Shown here one piece after another: positions 9,055-20,212 of a DNA stretch of 64,000 nucleotides (positions within the stretch are counted from its first letter, which is position 1; each line of letters opens with the position of its first letter). Made by a program: the position numbers and the translations under genes. Below the pieces are notes generated by a model that was not told the DNA's origin, did no database searches, and saw only the letters and a program-made list of their open reading frames with translations. Origin of the DNA: Vogesella sp. XCS3 (GTDB taxonomy: Bacteria > Pseudomonadota > Gammaproteobacteria > Burkholderiales > Chromobacteriaceae); contig NZ_CP085530.1 of NCBI RefSeq assembly GCF_020616155.1, forward strand, positions 1,796,001 through 1,860,000, given 5' to 3'.

Positions 9055-10374
9055 ATGGAAAACAACCGCTTCGACCAATTGCTCTGCGCCCGCTGGATCA
9101 TCACCGTGGAGCAAGATGGTGTGGTGCTGGAAAACCACGCCGTGGGTATCAAGGATGGCCGCATTGCCGCCATCCTGTCGCCAGAGCAAATCGCAGCGGC
9201 AGATGCCGGCGAGCGCGTGATGCTGGATAACCATGTGTTGATGCCGGGCCTGGTGAACCTGCACGGCCACAGCGCCATGACCCTGCTGCGCGGCATGGCC
9301 GACGACAAGGCGCTGATGGACTGGCTGCAAAACCACATCTGGCCGGCCGAAGGCAAGCACGTCAGCGACCAGTTCGTGTTCGACGGCGCCCTGCTGGCCA
9401 TGGGCGAAATGTTCCGCAGCGGCACCACCACCATCAACGATATGTACTTCTTCCACGACGCCATGGCTCGCGCCGGCCTGCAAGCGGGCATGCGTACCTT
9501 CGTGGGCTGTTCCATCCTGGAATTCCCTACCGCTTACGGCCAGAACGCCGACGACTACATTGCCAAAGGCCTGGCCGATGCGGCCAACTACCAGGGCAAC
9601 GAGCTGATCACCTTCACCCTGGCTCCGCACGCGCCGTACACCGTGTCCGACGACACCTTCCGCAAGGTGGTGGCGCTGGCAGACGAGCACGACATGCTGA
9701 TCCACTGCCACATCCACGAAACCCAGGATGAAGTGAACGGCGGCGTGGCCGAGCACGGCGTGCGCCCGCTGGCGCGCCTGGACAAGCTGGGCATGCTCAG
9801 CCCGCGCCTGATCGCCGCGCACATGGTGCACCTGAACGATGAAGAAATCGCCCTGTGCGCCGAGCGCGGTGTGGCCATCGCCCACAACCCTACCAGCAAC
9901 ATGAAGCTGGCCTCCGGCATTGCCCCGGTACAAAAGCTGCTGGACGCCGGCGTAACCGTGGGCATCGGCACCGATGGTGCTGCCTCCAACAACAAGCTGG
10001 ACATGCTGAGCGAAACCCGCATGGGCGCGCTGCTGGCCAAGGTCGGCACGCTGAACCCGGTAGCCGTACCGGCCGCTACCGCCATCCGCATGGCTACCCA
10101 GCAGGGTGCCAGCGCGCTACATATCGGCGACAAGGTGGGCAGCGTCACCGTTGGCAAGCAAGCCGACCTGATCGCGGTAGATCTGGCGCAGATCGAAACC
10201 AGCCCGAGCTTCGACCCGATCTCCCACATCGTGTACGCCGCCGGCCGCGAGCAGGTAAGCCACGTATGGGTGAACGGCCGCAAAGTACTGAGCGAGCGCG
10301 CGCTGACCACCCTGGACGAAGCCGACCTGAAAGCCCGTGCCGACGCCTGGCGCGTACGCATTCTGGCCAAATAA
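9055..10374 (+). CDS. mtaD: 5-methylthioadenosine/S-adenosylhomocysteine deaminase (TRZ/ATZ amidohydrolase)
   Basis: This 439-residue amidohydrolase shows the metal-binding NLHGHSAM segment, the HCHIHETQDEV segment, a downstream IAAHMVHL histidine and the IGTDGAASNN aspartate segment. These are the hallmarks of the TRZ/ATZ deaminase family. It is expected to deaminate methylthioadenosine or S-adenosylhomocysteine in the cytosol, removing the by-products of methyl transfer. The next gene, ubiG, encodes a SAM-dependent methyltransferase only 12 bases downstream. This pairing supports the SAH-clearing role and is common in Betaproteobacteria. The substrate choice within the family is inferred. 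Confidence 0.85.
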   Translation: MENNRFDQLLCARWIITVEQDGVVLENHAVGIKDGRIAAILSPEQIAAADAGERVMLDNHVLMPGLVNLHGHSAMTLLRGMADDKALMDWLQNHIWPAEGKHVSDQFVFDGALLAMGEMFRSGTTTINDMYFFHDAMARAGLQAGMRTFVGCSILEFPTAYGQNADDYIAKGLADAANYQGNELITFTLAPHAPYTVSDDTFRKVVALADEHDMLIHCHIHETQDEVNGGVAEHGVRPLARLDKLGMLSPRLIAAHMVHLNDEEIALCAERGVAIAHNPTSNMKLASGIAPVQKLLDAGVTVGIGTDGAASNNKLDMLSETRMGALLAKVGTLNPVAVPAATAIRMATQQGASALHIGDKVGSVTVGKQADLIAVDLAQIETSPSFDPISHIVYAAGREQVSHVWVNGRKVLSERALTTLDEADLKARADAWRVRILAK

Positions 10375-10386
10375 GCAGGACACACG

Positions 10387-12505
<2,119 letters not shown>

Positions 12506-12507
12506 CC

Positions 12508-12915
12508 ATGCTGAACCTCACCACACCAGCCCTGCTTTTTCCCGCCATTTCCCTGCTGCTGCTGGCCTATACCAACCGCTATCTGGCGCTGGCCGGCATT
12601 ATTCGCGGCCTGTACGACGACTACCAGCAAAACCCCAGCGACAAGCTGGTACAGCAAATCGGCAACTTGCGCCGCCGCATCGCGCTGATCAAGGGCATGC
12701 AAAGCCTGGGCGTAGGCAGCCTGTTTCTGTGCGTGGTCGCCATGTTCATGATCTACACAGGTTGGCCGCAAGCGGCGCAGTACACCTTTGGCGTGAGCCT
12801 GCTGCTGCTGATTGTCTCGCTGGGCATGTCGCTGCTGGAGCTGCGCATGTCCACCGATGCGCTGAACATCCTGCTGTCCGACCTGGTGGCGGCAGAAGCG
12901 CGGCGCCAGCGCTAA
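12508..12915 (+). CDS. DUF2721 membrane protein
   Basis: This 135-residue protein has an N-terminal hydrophobic helix, a charged cytosolic loop (LRRRIALIKGMQSLGVGS) and two closely spaced hydrophobic helices near the C-terminus. The pattern fits the DUF2721 family, whose function is unknown. It is the last gene of the mtaD-ubiG-tadA-ldt run, starting 2 bases after the transpeptidase stop. Confidence 0.75.
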   Translation: MLNLTTPALLFPAISLLLLAYTNRYLALAGIIRGLYDDYQQNPSDKLVQQIGNLRRRIALIKGMQSLGVGSLFLCVVAMFMIYTGWPQAAQYTFGVSLLLLIVSLGMSLLELRMSTDALNILLSDLVAAEARRQR

Positions 12916-12945
12916 GTGGATAACTGATACACGCCGGGCCCTGAC

Positions 12946-12978
12946 AAAAAAAATGCCTCCCCCGCAATGGGAGAGGCA
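12946..12978 (-). terminator. Minus-strand Rho-independent terminator
   Basis: TGCCTC (12954-12959) pairs with GAGGCA (12973-12978), with CCC/GGG inside after one mismatch. On the minus strand the stem is followed by eight T (12946-12953). No minus-strand protein gene precedes it, so it should end a non-coding RNA. Confidence 0.75.
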
Positions 12979-13126
12979 AACACCCGTGTCGTACCTGCAA
13001 GGTTCCCAAAGGAACACGCAATAGCATTCACTATCACTCTTGAAGCAGCTGTCCAAACAAAAACCTTGCGAGCCACATTGTGGTGTTAGCCCCTGAATCT
13101 CCTCGCGCGGCCTTGCTTAAACAAGC
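12946..13126 (-). ncRNA. ssrS: Candidate 6S-like small RNA (ssrS-type)
   Basis: A predicted minus-strand transcript of about 180 bases runs from a promoter near 13133-13162 to the terminator at 12946-12978. It can fold into a long rod. CCGC/GCGG (13107-13110 with 12962-12965), GGAGA/TCTCC (13098-13102 with 12970-12974) and a 10-bp stem with one mismatch (13082-13091 with 12975-12984) form the closing part. An internal loop with exactly 12 bases on each side (13070-13081 and 12985-12996) comes next, then an 8-bp stem (13062-13069 with 12997-13004) and an apical region. The loop side contains CCACAATGTGG, close to CCACAAGAATGTGG of E. coli 6S RNA. 6S RNA binds the sigma-70 holoenzyme. Length, rod shape and central bubble fit, but identity is an inference. 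Confidence 0.5.
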
Positions 13127-13132
13127 GTTTGA

Positions 13133-13162
13133 ATAGTACGGGTTTTCCCTGATACTCCACAA
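13133..13162 (-). promoter_or_regulatory. Putative promoter of the 6S-like RNA
   Basis: Read on the minus strand, TTGTGG (13162-13157) and TACTAT (13138-13133) are 18 bases apart. This would start RNA near 13126. Confidence 0.4.
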
Positions 13163-13340
13163 GCGCGCCGGCAAATTTCTGCTGTGCAATGATGGCTTTA
13201 CACAACACTTGGCCGACTACCTGCCGAAATGTACAGGCGGTGGTCAAATAGCCCGGCCAAGCCTGGCAGTGCTAGAATCTGTCAAAAGTCCGATTGCCGG
13301 ACAATATAAAACAACGATAAGTCCCCACCAGGAGGCCAAC

Positions 13341-14003
13341 TTGAGCTTCAAGGCTAACGATTCACTCACCGAACAAATTGCGCAGTACTTGGGCAATAAA
13401 ATCGTCTCTGGCGACATTGCCCCCGGTGCCCGCGTACAAGAGCTGCGCATTGCAGCCGAGCTGGATGTCAGCCGTGGCTCCGTGCGCGAGGCCCTGCTGA
13501 TTCTGCAGCGCCGCCATCTGGTCGATATCTACCCGCGCCGCGGCGCCATTGTCTCCAGCATCAACCGCGATGATGTACGCGAGCTGTTCGAGCTATGGTT
13601 CCTGCTACTGGAGCAAGTTGCCGTGCAGCTGTCGCAACACTGGCAAAACGACGACCTGGCCGGCTTCATTGAAATCATGACCGAGCTGGGCGAGCATCAC
13701 CGCAAAAGTGATACAGAGGCGTTTTACCATACCGGGGTCAGCTTTCTGAGCCTGCTGTACCAGCACGCCGGTAACCGCTACACCCAGCAAACGCTGTTTG
13801 ACCTGCTGCCGCAGGCACAGCGCAGCCTGTATGCCATCCTGCGCGCGGGCAAAGGCCAGCTGGACCGCACGCACGCGTTTCTGGACGACCTGCTCAAAGC
13901 CATCATTGCCCGCGACCAGGCTGCCATCCGCCAGATGGTGCCCGAGTTCGGTGCCGCCTATAGCCAGCTGGCCCAGGCGTCGGCCGAGGCACTGGCGCAG
14001 TAA
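13341..14003 (+). CDS. GntR-family (FadR/VanR-type) transcriptional regulator
   Basis: The protein has 220 residues. I chose the TTG at 13341 because a perfect AGGAGG lies 5 bases upstream and the protein then begins at the winged-helix domain; the upstream in-frame ATG at 13209 would add 44 unconserved residues over the promoter. Residues about 8-75 are the GntR DNA-binding domain (ELDVSRGSVREALLILQRR). The rest is an all-helical FCD-like ligand domain, where a metal or organic acid usually binds. It is a single-gene unit closed by a strong terminator. No target gene can be named from the neighbourhood. Confidence 0.85.
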   Translation: MSFKANDSLTEQIAQYLGNKIVSGDIAPGARVQELRIAAELDVSRGSVREALLILQRRHLVDIYPRRGAIVSSINRDDVRELFELWFLLLEQVAVQLSQHWQNDDLAGFIEIMTELGEHHRKSDTEAFYHTGVSFLSLLYQHAGNRYTQQTLFDLLPQAQRSLYAILRAGKGQLDRTHAFLDDLLKAIIARDQAAIRQMVPEFGAAYSQLAQASAEALAQ

Positions 14004-14023
14004 ACTCAGACCTTGCAAGCAAT

Positions 14024-14053
14024 AAAAAAGGGAGGCCTTAGCCTCCCTTTTTT
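14024..14053. terminator. Bidirectional terminator between gntR and folA
   Basis: GGGAGGC (14030-14036) pairs with GCCTCCC (14041-14047), with a run of six A before and six T after. It lies between convergent genes and should serve both. Confidence 0.9.
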
Positions 14054-14067
14054 CATGTCACGGCCGG

Positions 14068-14568
14068 CTACGCCACAGGCGCACCGTGGCGCACGTAATC
14101 GGCAAAGCGGTACTGCAAGCCGCCAGCGCCGGTATTCATCTCATGCAGGGTTACGCCCCACTCGCCCGGCACCCAGGCGGGGAAGCAGGCATCGCCCGCT
14201 ACATCCAGCTCGATATGGGTCAGCGCCATGGCATGCGCCAGCGGCAGCGCCTGCGCATACAGATTGGCACCGCCGATAATGCACACCTCGGGCGCATCGC
14301 TGGCCAGTACCAGGGCGTCCGGTAGAGAGTGCGCTACCGTCACGCCATCGTGCTGCCAGTCTGCCTGGCGGGTCACCACAATATTGAGTCTGCCAGGCAA
14401 GGAGCGGCCGATCGAATCAAACGTCTTGCGCCCCATAATCACCGGTTTGCCCAGCGTGACCGCCTTGAAGTGCTTCAGGTCTTCCGGCAGGTGCCACGGC
14501 AGGGTGTTGTCGATGCCTATTACGTTGCCGCGCGCCATGGCGGCTACCAGCGTAATGCGCGGGCTCAT
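14068..14568 (-). CDS. folA: Dihydrofolate reductase
   Basis: The 166-residue protein has the typical DHFR opening [30 protein letters not shown] and the cofactor motifs [12 protein letters not shown] and [14 protein letters not shown]. It reduces dihydrofolate to tetrahydrofolate with NADPH in the cytosol. Its start overlaps the thyA stop (14565-14568), so the two are translationally coupled. This makes sense because ThyA produces the dihydrofolate that FolA recycles. Confidence 0.97.
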   Translation of the reverse strand: MSPRITLVAAMARGNVIGIDNTLPWHLPEDLKHFKAVTLGKPVIMGRKTFDSIGRSLPGRLNIVVTRQADWQHDGVTVAHSLPDALVLASDAPEVCIIGGANLYAQALPLAHAMALTHIELDVAGDACFPAWVPGEWGVTLHEMNTGAGGLQYRFADYVRHGAPVA

Positions 14569-15359
14569 ACTGCCACCTCGGCCTTGATGTGCGGGTGCGG
14601 GTCGTAGCCTTCCAGTGTGAAATCTTCAAACTTGAAAGCAAACAGGTCGGTCACAGCCGGGTTCAGCTTCATCACCGGCAGCGCGCGCGGCTCGCGCGTG
14701 AGTTGCAGGCGGGTCTGCTCCAGGTGGTTGCTGTATAGGTGGGCATCCCCCAGGGTGTGGATGAATTCGCCAGGCTGCAGGCCGCATACCTGGGCCACCA
14801 TCAGCGTTAACAGTGCGTAGCTGGCAATATTGAACGGCACGCCCAGGAAAATATCTGCCGAACGCTGGTACAGCTGGCACGACAGCTTGCCGTCGGCCAC
14901 GTAAAACTGGAACAGGCTGTGGCAGGGCGGCAGCGCCATCTCGTCCACCAGCGCCGGGTTCCACGCCGACACCATCAGGCGGCGCGAATCGGGGTTGCGG
15001 CGAATCATGTCCAGCAAGTTGCTGATCTGGTCAATGTGGCGGCCATCGGGCGCTGGCCAGCTGCGCCACTGGTAACCGTATACCGGGCCCAGGTCGCCGT
15101 TTTCATCGGCCCACTCGTCCCAGATACGTACGCCATTCTCTTTCAGATAGCGGATATTGGTATCGCCGGACAGAAACCACAGCAGCTCGTGAATGATGGA
15201 GCGCAAATGGCACTTTTTGGTGGTCACCAGCGGGAAGCCGTCGGCCAGGTTAAAGCGCATCTGGTAGCCGAACACCGAGCGGGTGCCGGTGCCGGTGCGG
15301 TCGGACTTGTCGGTGCCGTGTTCCAGCACGTGGCGCATCAGGTCGAGATACTGTTTCAT
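14565..15359 (-). CDS. thyA: Thymidylate synthase
   Basis: The 264-residue protein is the exact usual length when begun at the ATG ending at 15359 ([15 protein letters not shown]). An in-frame GTG 27 bases earlier is less likely. The catalytic cysteine lies in [13 protein letters not shown], and the folate/dUMP motifs [19 protein letters not shown] and GDAHLYSNH are present. It methylates dUMP to dTMP using methylene-tetrahydrofolate. It forms an operon with folA, which it overlaps by 4 bases. Confidence 0.97.
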   Translation of the reverse strand: MKQYLDLMRHVLEHGTDKSDRTGTGTRSVFGYQMRFNLADGFPLVTTKKCHLRSIIHELLWFLSGDTNIRYLKENGVRIWDEWADENGDLGPVYGYQWRSWPAPDGRHIDQISNLLDMIRRNPDSRRLMVSAWNPALVDEMALPPCHSLFQFYVADGKLSCQLYQRSADIFLGVPFNIASYALLTLMVAQVCGLQPGEFIHTLGDAHLYSNHLEQTRLQLTREPRALPVMKLNPAVTDLFAFKFEDFTLEGYDPHPHIKAEVAV

Positions 15360-15503
15360 GGAGCTGCCGGATAATAAGTTGATCACGCCATTTTACCATC
15401 CAGCTGCAAGACTGCGGCCAACCTTTGCGCCAAGTCGCAGCGCAGTGCACGGCAATCCGCTAACATGCCCGCTTGACCCACTCAGCCGATACGCCGCTGC
15501 ACC
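15360..15503. other. Divergent thyA/flhB intergenic region
   Basis: This 144-base spacer separates thyA (minus) from flhB (plus). It holds one exact copy of the dispersed 10-mer in minus orientation (TGCGGCCAAC, 15413-15422) and must contain promoters for both directions. None matches the sigma-70 or sigma-54 consensus well enough to call. Confidence 0.5.
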
Positions 15504-16661
15504 ATGGCCGATAGCGATCAGGAAGATAAAACAGAAGCCCCCTCGGGGCGACGGTTAGACCAGGCACGCGAAGAGGGTAACGTCCCCCGCTCGCGCGAAC
15601 TGTCTACCTTCGCCGTGACCGCGACCGGGCTGGGCCTGCTGATGGCCACCGGTGAAGGCATTTACCAGTATCTGCTGAAAGTCATGCATGACTGGCTGAG
15701 CTTTGACGCCGCCCGTGCCAAAAGCACCGACATTATCCTGGAGCAGTTCCGTGGCAGCCTGGTCGATGCCCTGCACGCCATGGCCCCGCTATTGGGCGGG
15801 CTGTTTCTGGTGGCCGCGCTGACCCCGCTGCTGATTGGCGGCTGGAACTTCACCACCAAGGCCATCATGCCCAACTTTGGCAAGCTGAACCCGCTCAGCG
15901 GCATTGCCCGGCTGTTTTCGATACAAGCCGCCAGCGAGGGCTTGAAAGCGCTGCTGAAAAGCCTGCTGATCGGCGGTGTGGCGACCTGGGTGATCTGGGG
16001 CGAGCGTGGCGACCTGATCGGCTTGGTCAGCATGCCGCTGGACCGCGCACAGATTCATCTGATCGGCCTGATGGAGCATACCTTCCAGATCGTGGTTGGC
16101 GCGATGCTGGTGCTGGTATTGCTGGATGTACCCTTCCAGCTATGGCAGTACACCAAGAACCTGCGCATGACCAAAGAAGAAGTGAAACAGGAATACAAGG
16201 AACAGGAAGGTTCGCCCGAGGTCAAGGGCCGTATCCGCCAGCTGCAACGCGAAGCGGCGCGCCGGCGCATGATGCAGGAAATCCCCAAGGCCAACGTGAT
16301 CATCACCAACCCGACGCACTACGCGGTGGCGATCCATTACGAAGACGGCATGGCCGCGCCCAAGCTGATTGCCAAGGGCTCCTTGAAGATGGCCGAAAAG
16401 ATCATCGAAAAGGGGCGCGAACACAAAGTATTGGTCGTACGCGCCCCGCCCTTTGCCCGCGCCTTGTATTTCAATGTGGAGCTAGGCGAGGATGTGCCCA
16501 ATAAACTCTACACTGCGGCCGCGCAGGTACTGGCGTATGTGCACCAGCTCAAGCACTATGAGCAGCAAGGGGGCATTTCACCGGTTTTTCCGGAAAAACT
16601 GGAGGTCCCGCCCGAGCTTGACCCTGAAACCAAACACAATCAACATACTGCGCCCACCTGA
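15504..16661 (+). CDS. flhB: Flagellar export apparatus protein FlhB
   Basis: The 385-residue protein has the N-terminal SDQEDKTEAPSGRRLDQARE segment, about four membrane helices (roughly 35-55, 90-112, 145-167, 190-212) and the cytosolic autocleavage motif NPTH at 269-272. FlhB sits in the inner-membrane gate of the flagellar type III secretion system and switches export from hook to filament subunits. The NPTH motif is intact, so cleavage should occur. It opens the flagellar run flhB-flhA-flhF-flhG-fliA-motC. Confidence 0.97.
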   Translation: MADSDQEDKTEAPSGRRLDQAREEGNVPRSRELSTFAVTATGLGLLMATGEGIYQYLLKVMHDWLSFDAARAKSTDIILEQFRGSLVDALHAMAPLLGGLFLVAALTPLLIGGWNFTTKAIMPNFGKLNPLSGIARLFSIQAASEGLKALLKSLLIGGVATWVIWGERGDLIGLVSMPLDRAQIHLIGLMEHTFQIVVGAMLVLVLLDVPFQLWQYTKNLRMTKEEVKQEYKEQEGSPEVKGRIRQLQREAARRRMMQEIPKANVIITNPTHYAVAIHYEDGMAAPKLIAKGSLKMAEKIIEKGREHKVLVVRAPPFARALYFNVELGEDVPNKLYTAAAQVLAYVHQLKHYEQQGGISPVFPEKLEVPPELDPETKHNQHTAPT

Positions 16662-16676
16662 AACTATTTATAAGGC

Positions 16677-18761
16677 ATGAATGATTTGCTGGAATTCCTG
16701 AAAAAGATCGACATCAACACACTGGCAGGGCCTGTACTGATCATACTGGTGCTGTCGATGATGGTGCTGCCGCTCCCACCGCTGTTACTGGACATCTTTT
16801 TCACGTTCAATATTGCGATCTCCATCATCGTGCTGATGGTGGGTGTCAACACGCGCGAACCACTGGAATTCTCGGCTTTCCCTACCGTACTGCTGATTAC
16901 CACCCTGCTGCGGCTATCCTTGAACGTAGCCAGTAGCCGCATCATCCTGCTGGATGGCCATAACGGCACCGCTGCCGCGGGTGCGGTGATCGAATCGTTC
17001 GCCCACTTCCTGATCGGGGATAACATCACCATCGGTATTGTGGTGTTCATCATCCTCACCATCATCAACTTTGTGGTCATCACCAAAGGTGCCGGCCGTA
17101 TTGCCGAAGTGTCGGCACGCTTTGCCCTGGACGCCATGCCCGGCAAGCAAATGGCCATCGATGCCGACCTGAACGCCGGCCTGATCGGCGAAGAAGAAGC
17201 CCGCGAGCGCCGCGCCAAGATTGCGGAAGAGGCCAACTTCTTCGGCTCCATGGATGGTGCCTCCAAGTTTGTGCGCGGCGACGCCATGGCCGGCATCCTG
17301 ATCATGGTCATCAACATCGTGGGTGGCCTGATCATCGGCATCCTGCAACACGATATGGCGGTAGCCGACGCGGCAGAAACCTACACCCTGCTCACCATCG
17401 GCGATGGCCTGGTCGCCCAGATTCCTGCCCTGATCATCTCCACCGCCGCGGGTATGGTAGTCGCGCGGGTCGGCACCGAAAAAGGCTTGTCCGAGCAGCT
17501 GGTAGGCCAGCTGTTTGCCAACCCGACCGTACTGTACCTGACCGCAGCCGTGATCGGACTGTTGGGCATGATTCCCAATATGCCGCATCTGGCTTTCCTG
17601 CTGATTGCCGCCACCCTGGCCGGCACGGCCTGGTGGATGGACAAACAGGCTGCAGAAAAAGCGGCAGCACCTGCCGCAACCAGCGCACCGCCACCCGCTC
17701 TGATGGAGCAGCCGCTGGCCGAGGTAAGCTGGAAAGACGTGCAAGCCGTCGACGCCCTGGGCCTGGAGGTTGGCTACCGGCTGATACCCTTGGTAGACCG
17801 CGACCAGGACGGTGAGCTGCTGCGGCGTATTCGTGGCATCCGCAAAAAAATGGCCCAGGAGCTGGGCTTTCTGGTGCCCGCCGTACATATCCGCGACAAC
17901 CTGGAAATTCGCCCCAACGCGTACCGCATCCTGCTCAAAGGGGTAGAAATCGGCACCGGCGAGGCCTACATCGGGCAATTCCTCGCCATCAACCCGGGCC
18001 AGGTCACCGGCGAGCTACAAGGCATGGCGACGACCGACCCGGCCTTTGGCCTGCCTGCAGTATGGATAGAAGCCGGCCGCCGCGATGACGCCCAGAACAT
18101 GGGCTACACCGTGGTAGACGCCAGCACCGTGGTGGCCACCCATATTTCCAACTTGCTGCAATCGCATGCGGCAGAGCTACTGGGCCGCGAAGAGGTACAA
18201 GCGCTGATCGACCACGTGGCCAAGGAAGCGCCAAAGCTGATCGAAGATCTGGTGCCAAAAGTGGTCCCGGTAGGCGTACTGCAAAAGGTTCTGCAACAGC
18301 TGCTGACCGACGGCATCAACCTGCGCGACTTCCGTACCATCATCGAAACACTGGCAGACCATGTCGGCATGACGCAGGATATCGACGAACTGACCAGCGC
18401 CGTACGTACTGCATTGTCACGCGCCATCGTGCAACAGCTGTTCCCTGGCGAACAGGAGCTGCCGCTGATGACGCTGGAGCCGTCGCTGGAAGGCATACTG
18501 CTGCAAGCGGTCAATAGCAAGGCTGGTGGCGGGCTGGAACCGGGTCTTGCAGAGAATCTATTGGCTAATGCGGCACAGCAAACAGAAAATGTTGAAAATC
18601 AGGGTTACAATCCAGTCTTGCTTACACCGCCGGGTTTGCGACCACTACTGGCACGTTTTCTGCGCAGGGCACTGCCACAACTGCGTGTGATTTCGCATAA
18701 TGAGATTCCAGACAGCAAATCCATTCGTATAATTGCGGTGATTGGGGGGAGCAAAGGCTAA
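16677..18761 (+). CDS. flhA: Flagellar export apparatus protein FlhA
   Basis: The 694-residue protein has the typical length. The N-terminal half has about eight membrane helices with the conserved FHIPEP-type segment FPTVLLITTLLRLSLNVASSR and the cytosolic loop GKQMAIDADLNAGLI. The C-terminal half is the large cytosolic docking domain, including VPVGVLQKVLQQLL. FlhA couples proton flow to flagellar protein export and docks chaperone-substrate complexes. The start is 15 bases after flhB, and flhF begins 3 bases after its stop. Confidence 0.97.
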   Translation: MNDLLEFLKKIDINTLAGPVLIILVLSMMVLPLPPLLLDIFFTFNIAISIIVLMVGVNTREPLEFSAFPTVLLITTLLRLSLNVASSRIILLDGHNGTAAAGAVIESFAHFLIGDNITIGIVVFIILTIINFVVITKGAGRIAEVSARFALDAMPGKQMAIDADLNAGLIGEEEARERRAKIAEEANFFGSMDGASKFVRGDAMAGILIMVINIVGGLIIGILQHDMAVADAAETYTLLTIGDGLVAQIPALIISTAAGMVVARVGTEKGLSEQLVGQLFANPTVLYLTAAVIGLLGMIPNMPHLAFLLIAATLAGTAWWMDKQAAEKAAAPAATSAPPPALMEQPLAEVSWKDVQAVDALGLEVGYRLIPLVDRDQDGELLRRIRGIRKKMAQELGFLVPAVHIRDNLEIRPNAYRILLKGVEIGTGEAYIGQFLAINPGQVTGELQGMATTDPAFGLPAVWIEAGRRDDAQNMGYTVVDASTVVATHISNLLQSHAAELLGREEVQALIDHVAKEAPKLIEDLVPKVVPVGVLQKVLQQLLTDGINLRDFRTIIETLADHVGMTQDIDELTSAVRTALSRAIVQQLFPGEQELPLMTLEPSLEGILLQAVNSKAGGGLEPGLAENLLANAAQQTENVENQGYNPVLLTPPGLRPLLARFLRRALPQLRVISHNEIPDSKSIRIIAVIGGSKG

Positions 18762-18764
18762 TAG

Positions 18765-20210
18765 ATGGTCGTCAGAAAGTTCTACGGCAAAACCACACGC
18801 GATGCACTGCGCCAGGTTCGGGAAGAGCTTGGCGCTGACGCGTTGATCCTGTCCAACCGTCCAACGTTGGGCGGCGGGGTAGAGATCATGGCCGTAGCCG
18901 ACGCAGACGTGTCTGCGCTGGCCACCACGCTCACCCCACCGTCGCAGCCCAAGCCGCCGCGTAATGTGCCGCAACAGCCCGCGCCGGTCAGCCCGGCGCC
19001 GCAACAGGCAGCCAGCCCGGCGGTAAACCGCGCGCTGGCGCGTACCTACGCCATGCCGGTAGAGCCGCTGGAAGAGCCGCCTGCGCCGCCTCCTCCACCG
19101 CCGCCGCCTGAGCCGTCGCGTAACCAGCCACAACCGTTTCTGGAGCACGTACAAGCCAGCTCGCGCCGCACCGCACCGCCGCCACAGCCAAGTGCGCAGC
19201 CCGCTGCTGCGGCCAACCCGCGCCGTGCCGCCCCCGCGCAGGACGAGCCGGACCGCGAGCAAATGGCGCAAGAGCTCAAGCAGATCAGTGACGAAATCAA
19301 ACAGCTGCGCAGCCTGCTGCAAAGCCAGCTGGCCGGCTTTGCCTGGTCCGATATGGAACAGCGCACGCCCAACCGCACCGAGCTGTTCCGCCACCTGCTC
19401 ACCGCCGGCTTCAGCTCGGCGCTGATTCGCCAGCTCACGCAAAAGCTGCCACCGCAGTACGACGGCGACGTGGCGCAAAAGTGGGCGCGCTCGGCGCTGA
19501 TCCACAACCTCAAGTGCATGGACCCGCTACACGACCCGATCGAGGCCGGTGGCATCTATGCCCTGGTCGGCCCCACCGGCGTGGGCAAAACCACCACCGT
19601 GGCCAAGTTGGCCGCACGCGCCACCATGCGCTACGGCGCGCAAAGCGTGGCACTGATCACCACCGATACCTACCGTATCGGTGCGCAAGACCAGCTGCGC
19701 ATCTACGGCAAGATTCTGGGCGTACCGGTGTTTTCGGTACAAAACGAAGGCGACCTGCAATTGACGCTGGCCGACCTGACGCCACGCAAAGTGGTCCTAA
19801 TCGATACCGTCGGCATGGGCCAGCGCGACGCCAGGGTACAAACCCAGCTGGACATGTTCAACCAGGCTGGCCGCCCGGTACAGCGCCTGCTGTTGCTCGC
19901 GGCCAACGCCGACGGCCACACACTGGAAGACGTGGTACGCCACTACAAGGGCGATGGCCTGACCGGCGCCATTGTTTCCAAAATCGACGAAGCGCTGTCA
20001 CTGGGCCCTAGCCTGGACGTGGTGATCCGCAACCGCTTGCGTCTGTTCTATGTGACCAACGGCCAGCGCGTACCGGAAGACATCCATGCCGCCCACGCCG
20101 AGCTGTTGATAGACCGCGCCCTGCGCGCTGCCCAGAACAACTCGCCCTTCAACCCCGCCGGGGACGAAATGGCCATCATGAACGCCGCACAATCCGGCTG
20201 GCTGGGGTAA
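18765..20210 (+). CDS. flhF: Flagellar biosynthesis GTPase FlhF
   Basis: The 481-residue protein begins MVVRKFYGKTTRDALRQVRE, the standard FlhF start. A long Pro/Ala-rich linker (about 65-165) precedes a helical N domain and the SRP-type GTPase domain. That domain has G1 GPTGVGKTTT near residue 269, ITTDTYRIGAQDQL, and the FlhF version of G3, DTVGMGQRD. FlhF marks the cell pole and helps place the first flagellar parts there. The linked FlhG homologue, which normally limits flagellar number, starts 2 bases later. Confidence 0.96.
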   Translation: MVVRKFYGKTTRDALRQVREELGADALILSNRPTLGGGVEIMAVADADVSALATTLTPPSQPKPPRNVPQQPAPVSPAPQQAASPAVNRALARTYAMPVEPLEEPPAPPPPPPPPEPSRNQPQPFLEHVQASSRRTAPPPQPSAQPAAAANPRRAAPAQDEPDREQMAQELKQISDEIKQLRSLLQSQLAGFAWSDMEQRTPNRTELFRHLLTAGFSSALIRQLTQKLPPQYDGDVAQKWARSALIHNLKCMDPLHDPIEAGGIYALVGPTGVGKTTTVAKLAARATMRYGAQSVALITTDTYRIGAQDQLRIYGKILGVPVFSVQNEGDLQLTLADLTPRKVVLIDTVGMGQRDARVQTQLDMFNQAGRPVQRLLLLAANADGHTLEDVVRHYKGDGLTGAIVSKIDEALSLGPSLDVVIRNRLRLFYVTNGQRVPEDIHAAHAELLIDRALRAAQNNSPFNPAGDEMAIMNAAQSGWLG

Positions 20211-20212
20211 AC

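Larger units (their letters stand above)
12916..13340. other. Intergenic region with a minus-strand RNA gene and the gntR leader
   Basis: These 425 bases separate the DUF2721 gene from the GntR gene. The left part holds the minus-strand terminator and candidate 6S-like RNA (12946-13126) with its promoter. The right part (13170-13340) is the gntR leader, in which CAATATAAA at about 13300-13308 is a possible -10 region and AGGAGG at 13330-13335 the ribosome site. Confidence 0.6.

Noticed and set aside
13209-13340. The upstream ATG as start of the GntR gene
   Set aside because: It would add 44 unconserved residues over the likely promoter, while the TTG at 13341 has a perfect AGGAGG site at correct spacing.
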